Shown here piece after piece: positions 25,206-33,813 of a stretch of 43,980 bases of DNA. The notes beneath the pieces were generated by a model. It searched no databases. It worked only from the letters and a program-made list of their open reading frames with translations, and had not been told where the DNA came from. Source of the DNA: Pseudomonas sp. GM84 (lineage in GTDB: Bacteria; Pseudomonadota; Gammaproteobacteria; Pseudomonadales; Pseudomonadaceae); the NCBI RefSeq assembly GCF_000282535.1, contig NZ_AKJC01000082.1, positions 1 to 43,980 of the forward strand, given 5' to 3'. Position 1 is the stretch's first letter; each line of letters starts with the position of its first letter. A program made the position numbers and the translations under genes.

Positions 25206-26540
25206 ATGGCCACCCATTACGCCGGTGCGGCAGAAGCAGAAATCGATACTTCAATCGGCATCCCACGACGCTACGCCTGGGTCGTGTTCGCCCTGACCTT
25301 CGGCTTGCTGATTTCCGACTACATGTCACGGCAGGTGCTCAATGCCGTGTTCCCCATCCTCAAGGGCGAATGGGCCCTGAGCGACGGCCAGCTCGGCTTG
25401 CTCAGCGGCATCGTCGCGCTGATGGTGGGCCTGCTGACGATCCCCCTGTCGATGCTGGCCGACCGCTTCGGCCGGGTCAAAAGCCTGACTCTGATGGCGC
25501 TGCTGTGGAGTCTCGCCACCCTGGGCTGCGCCCTGGCCGACAACTACCAGGAAATGCTCATCGCCCGCTTCATGGTCGGTGTCGGCGAAGCGGCCTACGG
25601 CAGTGTCGGCATCGCCGTGGTGGTGTCGGTGTTCCCCCGCAGCATGCGCGCCACCCTGGCCAGTGCGTTCATGGCCGGTGCCATGTTCGGCTCGGTGCTG
25701 GGCATCTCGATTGGCGGGGCGATTGCGGTCAAGCTGGGGTGGCGCTGGTCGTTCGCCAGCATGGCGCTGTTCGGCCTGTTGCTGGCGGCGCTGTTCCCGC
25801 TGATCGTCAAGGAAGCGAAAATCGCCCCACAGCGCATGGCCACGGCGGCGAACAAGGCCCAGACGGCGGTCAGGCATCCGCTGCGCACGCTGTACAGCAC
25901 CCGCTCGGTCCTCGCGGCGTACCTGGCCAGCGGCCTGCAGACCTTCGTCGCCGGCAGCATGATCGTGTGGATGCCCAGCTACTTCAACCGCTACTACGGC
26001 ATGGGCGAAGGCAAGGCCGGTGCGCTGGCCGGCGTCATGGTGCTGTGCTGCGGCGGCGGGGCGATTCTCTGCGGCATGCTCAGTGACCGCCTGTGCCGCC
26101 AGTCGGCGCTGCGCAAGATCGAGATCTCCATGGTGTTCTGCCTGGGCAGTTGCCTGTTGATGTCGCTGGCGCTGATCCAGTCCACAGGGCCTTTGCAACT
26201 GACGCTGATCGGCCTGGCCATGCTGATGGTCACCGGGATCAACGGCCCGACCATCGCCACCATCGCCAACCTGACCCACTACAAGGTGCACGGCACCGCC
26301 TTCGCGGCCCTGACGTTGGTCAACAACATGGTCGGCCTGGCCCCGGGGCCTTTCGTCACCGGCCGGGTGTCCGACCTGATCGGCCTGCACGGGGCGTTCC
26401 AGCTGGTGCCGATGATGAGCATCGCGGCGGCGGGGGTGTTCTTCTATATCCGCTGCCATTACCTGGAGGACATTGCCCGCGTGCAGCGTGCACAGGACGA
26501 GACTGCGCCTGCAAAGAACCTGATGGAAGCATCGTCATGA
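25206..26540 (+). CDS. MFS transporter linked to the keto-acid cleavage gene
   Basis: This 444-residue inner-membrane protein shows twelve hydrophobic segments. The MFS loop motif is seen as LADRFGRVKSLTLMALLWS (about residues 82-100), and the motif between helices 4 and 5 region is ARFMVGVGEAAYGSVG (about 119-134). A similar SDRLCRQSALRK loop near 300 marks the second half. It resembles the spinster-like/aromatic-acid group of MFS proteins. The start at 25206 has GAGGAGG upstream. It is probably the uptake system for the precursor metabolised by the cleavage enzyme; the substrate is not known. Its stop lies within one hairpin and is followed by a strong terminator. Confidence 0.88.
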   Translation: MATHYAGAAEAEIDTSIGIPRRYAWVVFALTFGLLISDYMSRQVLNAVFPILKGEWALSDGQLGLLSGIVALMVGLLTIPLSMLADRFGRVKSLTLMALLWSLATLGCALADNYQEMLIARFMVGVGEAAYGSVGIAVVVSVFPRSMRATLASAFMAGAMFGSVLGISIGGAIAVKLGWRWSFASMALFGLLLAALFPLIVKEAKIAPQRMATAANKAQTAVRHPLRTLYSTRSVLAAYLASGLQTFVAGSMIVWMPSYFNRYYGMGEGKAGALAGVMVLCCGGGAILCGMLSDRLCRQSALRKIEISMVFCLGSCLLMSLALIQSTGPLQLTLIGLAMLMVTGINGPTIATIANLTHYKVHGTAFAALTLVNNMVGLAPGPFVTGRVSDLIGLHGAFQLVPMMSIAAAGVFFYIRCHYLEDIARVQRAQDETAPAKNLMEASS

Positions 26541-26567
26541 CGTAGCTGGCACGTCATGCTCCCTTGC

Positions 26568-26600
26568 GGTCATCCGTCCACGCGGATGACCGATTTTTTT
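26568..26600 (+). terminator. rho-independent terminator after the MFS gene
   Basis: GGTCATCCG (26568-26576), a 6-base loop and CGGATGACC (26583-26591) are followed by GA and seven Ts (26594-26600). This is a standard intrinsic terminator for the plus-strand MFS gene and also stands ahead of the convergent AraC-type gene. A second 8-bp hairpin, CATGACGT and ACGTCATG (26536-26558), overlaps the MFS stop codon just upstream. Confidence 0.9.
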
Positions 26601-26611
26601 GCTCGCCCGGT

Positions 26612-27631
26612 TCAGCTGTCCTTGCGCGCGACGATCTTGCGCTCGCTGCGCCAGGCCGCAGGCGGCATGTCGAACTGGGAGATGAACCAGCGGGTGAACG
26701 AGTTGGGCATGGAATAGCCGAGCATGTCGGCGATCCGCCCCAGGGAATAACTCGGGTTTTCCAGGTAGCGCACCACCAGGTCACGGCGCACGCTGCTGAT
26801 CAGTTCGCTGAAACTGACCCCTTCCTCATCCAGGCGACGCTGCAGCGTGCGCACGTTCATGCCCTGGCTCTGGGCGATCTGCGCCAGGGTGGCGCGGCCC
26901 ATGGGCAGCAACAGGTAGATGGCCTTGCGCACTTCGCCCGCCACCGAATGGTCGCGCTTGCCGAGCAGCGAATCCATGTAGCGCTGTGCATGCCGGGCCA
27001 TGGCCGCATTGGCCAGGGGGATGGCCGTGTCAAGGTGGGCGGCAGGGCAGACGATGCCGTTGAATTCGCAGCCGAACTCGACCTTGCAGGCGAAGATACG
27101 CCGATGCACGCTCAGGTCCGCGGGCGCGTCATGGGTGAAGCACACCTTGATCGGTTGCCAGTGGCTGCCCAGCAGGGCGGCGCAGAAGCGGTGCATCACG
27201 GCGATCGCCAGCTCGATGGACTGGCGGTTGTCAGTGCCCCTGTCGGTCACCAGCTCTTCGCGGATGATCACCGTGTTGCCGACTTCCTCGATATAGATCG
27301 CCAGCGATTCATTGATCTGCTGCCCGTAATGCACGATCACCTGCAGCGCATCGCGCAGGTTGTTCTGGTGGCTGAGCAGCAGGCTCACCTCACCGAAATC
27401 CGCCAGTTCACGCAGCTCGGCCATGCGCAGGCCGATGGTGTCGCACCCGCTCAGGCGCGCCGACTTCTCCAACAGGATGATGCTGGCGGTGGCCGGTATG
27501 CGTTGGCTCGGGTCGCTGAGCAGGGCAGGGCTCAAGCCCACCTCGCCGAGCAGCGAGATCGTGTTCAGCTTCAGGTGGCGAGCGACATCCAGGTAGTTGG
27601 TCAGAACCGCGGTGCGTGCTTGTACGGGCAT
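26612..27631 (-). CDS. AraC-family transcriptional regulator, OruR/QhpR-like
   Basis: This 339-residue protein has an N-terminal arabinose-binding-like ligand domain (about residues 20-210) and a C-terminal AraC-type double helix-turn-helix (about 240-335), with LAQIAQSQGMNVRTLQRRL and LGRIADMLGYSMPNSFTRWF as its two DNA-reading helices. This is the long AraC type seen in regulators of ornithine, alcohol and aromatic catabolism in Pseudomonas. It is convergent with the keto-acid cleavage/MFS pair and divergent from the DUF1302/DUF1329 genes, so it may control one or both. The ATG at 27631 is the clear start. The 292-bp gap to the DUF1302 gene shows no motif I can support. Confidence 0.88.
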   Translation of the reverse strand: MPVQARTAVLTNYLDVARHLKLNTISLLGEVGLSPALLSDPSQRIPATASIILLEKSARLSGCDTIGLRMAELRELADFGEVSLLLSHQNNLRDALQVIVHYGQQINESLAIYIEEVGNTVIIREELVTDRGTDNRQSIELAIAVMHRFCAALLGSHWQPIKVCFTHDAPADLSVHRRIFACKVEFGCEFNGIVCPAAHLDTAIPLANAAMARHAQRYMDSLLGKRDHSVAGEVRKAIYLLLPMGRATLAQIAQSQGMNVRTLQRRLDEEGVSFSELISSVRRDLVVRYLENPSYSLGRIADMLGYSMPNSFTRWFISQFDMPPAAWRSERKIVARKDS

Positions 27632-27923
27632 GGCGTGGCTACTTTTCCTGTGGTGACGAAAGACATCTCGGTGGCGCAGTCAGCCGCCAGTTATAGAGCC
27701 TTGATTGTCAAATGAAAAGTGGCTTGGCGGGGAAATCTGCCGGGTCGATGTCACGCGCCTGTCATCGATAGGGAAGTGGCTGACGCTAAATGTAACCCGC
27801 TTCGATCGGGGCAATCCTACTGTGCTGCTGGCAGGGTCCGAAACGTCGGCAGGCGTGCAAAAGCTGCGTGCTCGCGGGCCCATGGCGCCTGAGACAAAAA
27901 CAACAAGAAACGGAGACAACGTC

Positions 27924-29795
27924 ATGCACAGCACCACAGGGCTGCGCCCTACACGTCGCGGCCTGCTGGCCACCGCCACGCTGCTGGCCTCGATGCCGGC
28001 TGCCCAGGCCTTCGAACTGAGCGACGGCCGTGAAGACTGGACGGTGCGTTTCGACAACACCCTCAAGTTCAGTTACGGGCAACGGGTGGAAGGTCAGAAC
28101 GCGAAGATCGCCAACGCCGCCAACTACAACGACGGCGACCACAACTTCGGTGTCGGCAGCGCCGTGACCCAGCGGGTCGACCTGCTGACCGAGCTGGATG
28201 TGCTCTACCAGCGGAAAATGGGGTTTCGCGTCAGCTCCGCAAGCTGGTACGACCACGCCTATGACAACGTCGGCTCCAACAGCAACCCGTTCCCCGGCCA
28301 GGAAGGCAACGCCGGCAACCTGGTGGCGGCGCGCCAGGCGGGCGCCATCGCCCCCGGCGACTCGCTCAACGGCCGCACGCCTCAACGCCATGGCCTGAGC
28401 CGCTACAGCGACCGCTACTACAACGGCCCCTCCGGCGAAATCCTCGATGCCTTCGTGTTCTACAGCACTGAAGTGGGCGAGGAGTCGATGTTCAGCGCCA
28501 AGCTGGGCCGGCACAACCTGTTCTGGGGCGAGACCGTGTTCAACGCCGCCAACGGCATCAACTACGGCCAGTCGGGGCTGGACCTGGCCAAGCTGTACAA
28601 CGTGCCCGGCACCGAGACCAAGGAGCTGTTCCTGCCGCGCAGCCAGCTCTCGATGTCCTACACCGTCAACCCCGAACTGACCCTGGGCGCCCAGTACTTC
28701 CTGGAGTTTCGCAACACCCGCCTGCCGGAAGGGGGCACCTACATGGGCGGCTACGACATGTTCGGCGAAGGCGGTGACGTGTTCTGGCTGCCGGTGCCCA
28801 CCGCGCTGGACGGCGCCGGTGCGTTCTACGCCACCTCCCGTGGGCATGACCTGAAACCCCACAGCACGGGCGATTTCGGCCTGATGGCGCGCTGGAGCCC
28901 GGCCTGGCTCGACGGCAACCTCGGCTTCTACTACCGCAAGACCTCCGACCCGATGCCGGTGGTGTTGATCAACGCCCCCAACCTGCACCAACCCGGCGTG
29001 GCCGGGCTTCCCGGCACCGAGTACCTGGCGGCCTACGCCGACGACATCGACATCTACGGCATCAGCCTGTCCAAGGGCGTGGGCCCGGTCAGTGTCGGGC
29101 TCGACCTGAACTACCGCGAGAACATGCCGCTGCTGAGCAACTTCACCACCATCAACGCGACCTTGAGCGAGCGGGCCGGGCAAGGCCAGGTCAACGGCGA
29201 CAACCTGATTGCCAGCATGCCCGGCAGAGGTGATACCGGCACGGCGCGCGGCAAGACCTTCCATGTGGTGCTCAATGGCCTGGTGAGCTTTGGCAATACA
29301 CCGCTGTGGGATTCCTCGTCCCTGGCGATGGAAGCGGCCATGACCCACCTGGTCAGCGTCGACAAGGGCAAGCAGTCGTTCAAGGGCAATTCCAGCTACC
29401 AGGGCGTCGACAAGGTCGACACCAACGCCTACAGCCTGGCCACCAACTTCACCGCGACCTGGTTCCAGGTATTCCCCGGCGTCGACCTGTCCATGCCGCT
29501 TTCCTACAACGTCGGCCTCAAGGGCAACTCGGCGGTGCAGCTGGGCGGCAGCGAGAACGCCGGCAGCTACTCGGTCGGCATCGCCGCGGACGTGAAGCAG
29601 AAGTACCGCTTCGACCTCAAGTACGTCGACTCCTTCGGCCCGTTCAACACCTGTGAAAGCGGCTTCGACAACAACACCCCTGGCAGCGGCGGGCAGTACC
29701 GCTGCATCCCCGGGCAGATCACCTCGCAGGCGGGCCTGGCGCCCCTGCTCAAGGACCGCGGGATGCTCACCGCTTCGTTCAAGACCACTTTCTGA
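27924..29795 (+). CDS. DUF1302 outer-membrane beta-barrel-like protein
   Basis: This 623-residue protein has a signal peptide with a TRRGLLATATLLASMPAAQA core (cleavage after AQA, about residue 29); the twin arginines could permit Tat export, but a Sec signal is equally possible. The mature part is rich in alternating aromatic/polar beta strands (for example VRFDNTLKFSYGQRV and MLTASFKTTF), and it ends in phenylalanine, as outer-membrane barrels do. DUF1302 proteins are usually paired with DUF1329 proteins and are found near genes for degradation of hydrophobic compounds; their activity is not established. The ATG at 27924 has GGAG upstream. An earlier in-frame start at 27705 would bury the signal peptide and is rejected. 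Confidence 0.88.
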   Translation: MHSTTGLRPTRRGLLATATLLASMPAAQAFELSDGREDWTVRFDNTLKFSYGQRVEGQNAKIANAANYNDGDHNFGVGSAVTQRVDLLTELDVLYQRKMGFRVSSASWYDHAYDNVGSNSNPFPGQEGNAGNLVAARQAGAIAPGDSLNGRTPQRHGLSRYSDRYYNGPSGEILDAFVFYSTEVGEESMFSAKLGRHNLFWGETVFNAANGINYGQSGLDLAKLYNVPGTETKELFLPRSQLSMSYTVNPELTLGAQYFLEFRNTRLPEGGTYMGGYDMFGEGGDVFWLPVPTALDGAGAFYATSRGHDLKPHSTGDFGLMARWSPAWLDGNLGFYYRKTSDPMPVVLINAPNLHQPGVAGLPGTEYLAAYADDIDIYGISLSKGVGPVSVGLDLNYRENMPLLSNFTTINATLSERAGQGQVNGDNLIASMPGRGDTGTARGKTFHVVLNGLVSFGNTPLWDSSSLAMEAAMTHLVSVDKGKQSFKGNSSYQGVDKVDTNAYSLATNFTATWFQVFPGVDLSMPLSYNVGLKGNSAVQLGGSENAGSYSVGIAADVKQKYRFDLKYVDSFGPFNTCESGFDNNTPGSGGQYRCIPGQITSQAGLAPLLKDRGMLTASFKTTF

Positions 29796-29835
29796 TTGAC
29801 CCCCGAATGACAACAACAACGTGGAGAGTACTCAG

Positions 29836-31191
29836 ATGAAACTGCGCTACAGCCTATTGGCATCGGCCCTGACGACGATCATCGCAGGCCAGGCCCAGGC
29901 GGCCGTGTCCGCCCAGGAAGCCGCCAAGCTTGGCACCAGCCTGACCCGCGTCGGCGCCGAGCGGGCAGCCAACGCCGATGGCTCGATCCCCGCCTACGAA
30001 GGCGGCCTGACTTCAGCACCAGCCGGCTTCAAGGCCGGCGACGGCATGCGCCCGGACCCGTTCGCCGACGAGAAGCCGCTGCTGGTCATCGACGGCAAGA
30101 ACGTCGAGCAGTACCAGGGCCAGTTGACCGCCACCACGGTAGAGCTGGCCAAGCGTTACCCCAGCTTCCACGTCAATGTGTATCCCACCCATCGCACGGT
30201 GGCCTTGCCCGCCGCCGTGCTGGAAAACAGCGTGAAGAATGCCACCGGCACCCGTTCCATCGACGGCGGCGAGGCCATCGAGAACCTGCTGCCCGGCGTG
30301 CCGTTCCCGATCCCCACCACCGGCAGCGAGGCCATGTGGAACCACCTGCTGCGCGTCGGCGGCAACCGCAACGTCAAGTACGACTCGTGGATCGTCGACT
30401 CAGGCGGTGGGGCCAGCTTGTCGACCACGGCCATGTCGTTCTCCAGCTACCCGATCTACGAAGACATGAACAAGCCGTTCAACAGCACCGACGTGTTCTT
30501 CCAGATGAAGCTGTACTACACCGGCCCCGCGCGCCGCGCGGGTGAGGCGATCATGCTCAAGGACACCGCCAACCCGTTGGCCCAGCCACGGCGCAGCTGG
30601 CAGTACCTGCCTGGCCAGCGCCGGGTGAAACTGGCCCCGGACCTGTCCTACGACACGCCCAACCCAGGCACCGGCGGCGCCGGCACCTACGATGACGTGT
30701 TCGTCTTCAACGGCGCGCTGGACCGCTTCGAGTGGAAGCTGGTGGGCAAGCAGGAAATGTTCGTGCCCTACAACACCTACAAGCTGACCTACGCCCTGGA
30801 CCCCAAGCAGTTGACCACCGCCAACCACCTCGCCCCGGACTTCGTGCGCTGGGAGAAACACCGGGTGTGGGTCGTGGAGGGCACGTTGAAATCGTCGGCG
30901 CGGCACATCTACCACAAGCGCCGCATGTACCTCGACGAGGACAGCTGGATCGCCCTGGCGTCCGACCAGTATGACGCCCGTGGCAAGCTCTACCGGGGCT
31001 CGTTCGCCTTCCTCAGCCAGAGTTACGACAAGAACATCCCGGATGTCACACCGTTCATGATCTATGACCTGATAGGGGGTTCCTACAACATCAACGGTGT
31101 CACGGGTGCCTATGGTGGCATCCACTACACCGACACGCTGTCCAAGGCCCAGTGGGCGCCGGATGCGCTGGCGGGGGCGGGCATCCGCTGA
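29836..31191 (+). CDS. DUF1329 periplasmic/outer-membrane protein
   Basis: This 451-residue protein has a clear signal peptide (MKLRYSLLASALTTIIAGQA, cleavage after QAQA) and a DUF1329 body that resembles LolB/LolA-type lipocalin-like folds in family annotations. Typical blocks include LTRVGAERAANADGSIPAYE near residue 37, RRSWQYLPGQRRVKLAP near 255 and KRRMYLDEDSWIALASDQYD near 363. It begins 40 bp after the DUF1302 gene and is surely co-transcribed with it. The two are thought to act together at the outer membrane in transport of hydrophobic molecules; this is family inference, not shown here. The ATG at 29836 follows GTGGAG. Confidence 0.88.
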   Translation: MKLRYSLLASALTTIIAGQAQAAVSAQEAAKLGTSLTRVGAERAANADGSIPAYEGGLTSAPAGFKAGDGMRPDPFADEKPLLVIDGKNVEQYQGQLTATTVELAKRYPSFHVNVYPTHRTVALPAAVLENSVKNATGTRSIDGGEAIENLLPGVPFPIPTTGSEAMWNHLLRVGGNRNVKYDSWIVDSGGGASLSTTAMSFSSYPIYEDMNKPFNSTDVFFQMKLYYTGPARRAGEAIMLKDTANPLAQPRRSWQYLPGQRRVKLAPDLSYDTPNPGTGGAGTYDDVFVFNGALDRFEWKLVGKQEMFVPYNTYKLTYALDPKQLTTANHLAPDFVRWEKHRVWVVEGTLKSSARHIYHKRRMYLDEDSWIALASDQYDARGKLYRGSFAFLSQSYDKNIPDVTPFMIYDLIGGSYNINGVTGAYGGIHYTDTLSKAQWAPDALAGAGIR

Positions 31192-31198
31192 GTGACAT

Positions 31199-31229
31199 CG
31201 ATGCTGCGGTGGTCGACACCGCAGCATCG
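31199..31229. terminator. 13-bp hairpin between convergent genes
   Basis: CGATGCTGCGGTG (31199-31211) and CACCGCAGCATCG (31217-31229) are perfect arms with a 5-base loop, between the DUF1329 stop and the convergent alcohol dehydrogenase stop. No long T-run follows on either strand, so termination efficiency is unclear, but location and stem strength favour a two-way terminator. Confidence 0.65.
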
Positions 31230-31236
31230 GCAGCGG

Positions 31237-32295
31237 TCAGAGGGTCACGTCACGCAAGCTGTTCATGTCGATCACGAAGCGGTACTTCACATCATTGTTC
31301 TGCAGGCGCTCGAAGGCGCCGTTGATGTCCTGGATGGCGATCATTTCGCAGCTGGGCAACACCTGATGCTCGGCGCAGAAGTCCAGCAGCTCCTGGATCC
31401 CCTGAATACCCCCGATCAGCGAACCGGCCAAGGTGCGGTTGTTGCGGATCAGCAAGCCACCATGGATCGGCTCCAGCGGCTCGATCGCCCCCACCAGCAC
31501 CATCACGCCCTCGCGCCCCAGCAGCATCAGGTAGGGGTTGACGTTGTGCCGGCTGGGGATGGTGTCGATGATGAACGCGAAGGCATTGGCCGCGGCCGCC
31601 ATGGCCGCCGCGTCGCTGGACAGCAGCACATGGTTGGCGCCCAGGGCGCGGGCATCCTCGGCCTTGCCCGGTGAGCTGGTGATCACCGTCACCTCGGCAC
31701 CCAGCGCCACGGCCAGTTTCACCGCCATGTGGCCAAGTCCGCCCAGACCCACCACCGCCATCTTCGTACCCTTGCCGACGTTATAGCGGCGCATCGGGTT
31801 CCACACGGTGATGCCGGCGCACAGCAGCGGTGCGGCGTAGCGGGGGTCGAGGTTCAGTGGCATGCGCAGCACGAACTGCTCGCGCACGACGATATGCTCG
31901 GCGTAGCCGCCGTAGGTGATCTCGCCGGTGTGGCGATCCTTGCCGTTGTAGGTCGGCGTCGGCCCCTGGGTGCAGAGCTGCTCCTGATGCTCGTGGCACG
32001 GCGCGCAGTCCAGGCAGCTGTCCACCTGGCAGCCGACCGCCACCCGGTCGCCGACTTTGAAGCGGCTGACGGCACTGCCCACGGCGGTGACGTGGCCGAC
32101 GATCTCGTGGCCGGGGACGATGGGGTAGACCGTGTTGTTCCAGTCGTTGTGCACCTGGTGTGCATCGGAGTGGCAGACGCCGCAGAAGGCAATGGCGATC
32201 GCCACGTCATCGTCACGCAGCGCGCGCCGCTCGAATCGATACGGCGTCAGGGGCGAGTGGGCGTCGTGGGCGGCAAAGCCCAGGCAAGTGGTCAT
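31237..32295 (-). CDS. zinc-dependent alcohol dehydrogenase, cinnamyl-alcohol/YahK type
   Basis: This 352-residue medium-chain dehydrogenase interconverts an aldehyde and an alcohol with NAD(P)H. Catalytic zinc ligands are C38 (FCGVCHSD), H63 with E64 (PGHEIVG) and C158. Structural zinc ligands are C94, C97, C100 and C108. The cofactor fold is marked by VVGLGGLGHMAVKLAVALGA. Whole-protein blocks fit the YahK/cinnamyl alcohol dehydrogenase group, which is broad in specificity and often prefers NADPH. It lies downstream of the LuxC-like gene on the same strand, past a terminator-like hairpin. In context it could reduce the aldehyde made by LuxC to an alcohol, or oxidise the alcohol in the other direction. 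The ATG at 32295 is preceded by AAGGA. Confidence 0.92.
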   Translation of the reverse strand: MTTCLGFAAHDAHSPLTPYRFERRALRDDDVAIAIAFCGVCHSDAHQVHNDWNNTVYPIVPGHEIVGHVTAVGSAVSRFKVGDRVAVGCQVDSCLDCAPCHEHQEQLCTQGPTPTYNGKDRHTGEITYGGYAEHIVVREQFVLRMPLNLDPRYAAPLLCAGITVWNPMRRYNVGKGTKMAVVGLGGLGHMAVKLAVALGAEVTVITSSPGKAEDARALGANHVLLSSDAAAMAAAANAFAFIIDTIPSRHNVNPYLMLLGREGVMVLVGAIEPLEPIHGGLLIRNNRTLAGSLIGGIQGIQELLDFCAEHQVLPSCEMIAIQDINGAFERLQNNDVKYRFVIDMNSLRDVTL

Positions 32296-32325
32296 GGTCG
32301 AATCCTTGTGTGATGCAAAGAAGAA

Positions 32326-32345
32326 CCCCCGGCAATGGCCGGGGG
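32326..32345 (-). terminator. hairpin between the LuxC-like and alcohol dehydrogenase genes
   Basis: On the minus strand CCCCCGGC, a four-base loop and GCCGGGGG are followed by TTCTTCTTT, a credible intrinsic terminator 6 bases after the LuxC-like stop. The alcohol dehydrogenase starts only 30 bp beyond, with no room for a full promoter between, so partial read-through or a promoter inside the hairpin region is implied. Confidence 0.7.
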
Positions 32346-32351
32346 AGAGGG

Positions 32352-33809
32352 TTAGATCGAAGGGCGCAGCCAGGGCGCCGGGGAGGTTTCAGGCGAGGCG
32401 ATCTGGTTGACGATCCACTTGCCCATGCGTCGCAGCGGCTCGATGGAGTCCTGGGGACCTGCCCACTTCAAGCCGGCCGCGTAGCCCAGCGACACGATGC
32501 GCTGGGCGCCATAGAGCGGCAGGATGTCCTTGAGCTCGTCCTTGATGCTTTCCGGGTACACGCCGACGGTCTGGGTGTAGGCGTCGACCGCGTCCATCAT
32601 CTCGGTCAGCGTGTCGACCGGCACCAGGTTGGCGGTGCGGTCGTCCAGGCGTGGCGCGAACGACACGGCGTCGGCGGTTTGCGAGCAGATCACCGCGCCT
32701 TCGCCGTCCTGGCCACCGATCACCTGGTACCACTCGTCATCCAGGCGCAGGGCGTCGACTTCGGCCTTGAGTTCCGGGTCGTAGCGCTTGGGTACGGTGC
32801 TCAGGGTGTTGGGCAGGGTCTGCATGGCGTCGTAGACGTAGCGGCCGAAGGTGTTGAGCTTGGCCAGGCCCGCGTCGTCGGTGCCGCTCTGCACGTAGAT
32901 CACCCGCGCGCAGACACAGGCCTTCTGGTTCAGCGCACCGATGTCGCTGGCCAGGCGCACGGCGGCTTCGCGCATGCTCGCTTCGCTGTCGAAGGCGGCC
33001 TTGCCGATGATGCTGGCGCTGCGCTTGGGGTCCAGGGAAATCAGCTCCAGGCCCGGCTGCACGTAGCGGGTCACGTGTTTCATGGCGTTGTAGCCGCCCC
33101 AGGCGACGATCTTTTCCAGGTTCTGCGGCTGGTACAGGCGCTCTTCGAAGGCCTGGTCGCCGCCTTTCCAGTAGGCGACGCTGAGGTGCTTGGTCAACGG
33201 GTGGTCAGGCGCCATGTCGACCATGGTGCGGGCGATGGCCAGGGCGGTGAACGGGTCGTTGGACGGCGCCTTGATGATCGCGTCGCTGCGCAGCACCATG
33301 TTGCGCAGGATGGTCAGCAGCGACAGGCCCGTGGCGTTGCCGGCGACGATATGCAGGGTGCGTGCGCCGAAGCAGCGCACGTCCAGTTCGGTGCCGTCGA
33401 GCAGGCGCTGCTTGACCCAGCCCTCCAGGTACTTGATGCCCACCGAGTTCTCCACCTGCTCGGTGACCGAGGCGCGGGTGAGCATCTGGCGCAGCCCCAT
33501 GTAGCTGCCCTTGACCATGCTCGGGGTCACCGGCGCGGTCAGGTACGACAGCTCGCAGGCTTCCTGCAGGAACGGGTTCCTGTCGAACTCCAGACGCTCA
33601 CCGAGCGCTTCGGCGTAGTCGAGGATGTCGTTGAACGTCAGGGTGTACAGGTCGGCCAGCTTGGCCGGGTTGCCCAGCGGCAGCTGGTCGATGTACTTGT
33701 GCGCATCCGGGGTCTGGAAAATCAGGTCGCCGCCGCGGCCACCCACGTCGATCAGGTTGTCGGTGATGACCTTGCCGCGGATGATCATCGGCGCAATCGG
33801 TTTGCTCAT
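32352..33809 (-). CDS. acyl reductase, LuxC family
   Basis: This 485-residue protein belongs to the LuxC/acyl-CoA reductase family (an aldehyde dehydrogenase fold), which reduces an activated fatty acyl group to an aldehyde with NADPH. The acyl-accepting cysteine is C298 or C300 in NQKACVCAR, and NAT-GLS-L cofactor-type segment is near residue 158. It starts 4 bp after the stop of the LuxE-like gene, as in fatty acid reductase complexes. No luciferase genes lie in the window, so the aldehyde is not for light. The reaction could run in the oxidising direction instead. Chain length and exact acyl donor are unknown. Confidence 0.85.
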   Translation of the reverse strand: MSKPIAPMIIRGKVITDNLIDVGGRGGDLIFQTPDAHKYIDQLPLGNPAKLADLYTLTFNDILDYAEALGERLEFDRNPFLQEACELSYLTAPVTPSMVKGSYMGLRQMLTRASVTEQVENSVGIKYLEGWVKQRLLDGTELDVRCFGARTLHIVAGNATGLSLLTILRNMVLRSDAIIKAPSNDPFTALAIARTMVDMAPDHPLTKHLSVAYWKGGDQAFEERLYQPQNLEKIVAWGGYNAMKHVTRYVQPGLELISLDPKRSASIIGKAAFDSEASMREAAVRLASDIGALNQKACVCARVIYVQSGTDDAGLAKLNTFGRYVYDAMQTLPNTLSTVPKRYDPELKAEVDALRLDDEWYQVIGGQDGEGAVICSQTADAVSFAPRLDDRTANLVPVDTLTEMMDAVDAYTQTVGVYPESIKDELKDILPLYGAQRIVSLGYAAGLKWAGPQDSIEPLRRMGKWIVNQIASPETSPAPWLRPSI

Positions 33810-33813
33810 GGGG

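Noticed and set aside
27705..27923. N-terminal extension of the DUF1302 frame
   Set aside because: It would place 73 residues before a clear signal peptide, and GGAG sits at the right distance before the ATG at 27924.
27786..29819. Minus-strand open frame of 677 codons opposite the DUF1302 gene
   Set aside because: Same shadow effect; the DUF1302 frame has a signal peptide, a barrel pattern and a coupled DUF1329 partner.
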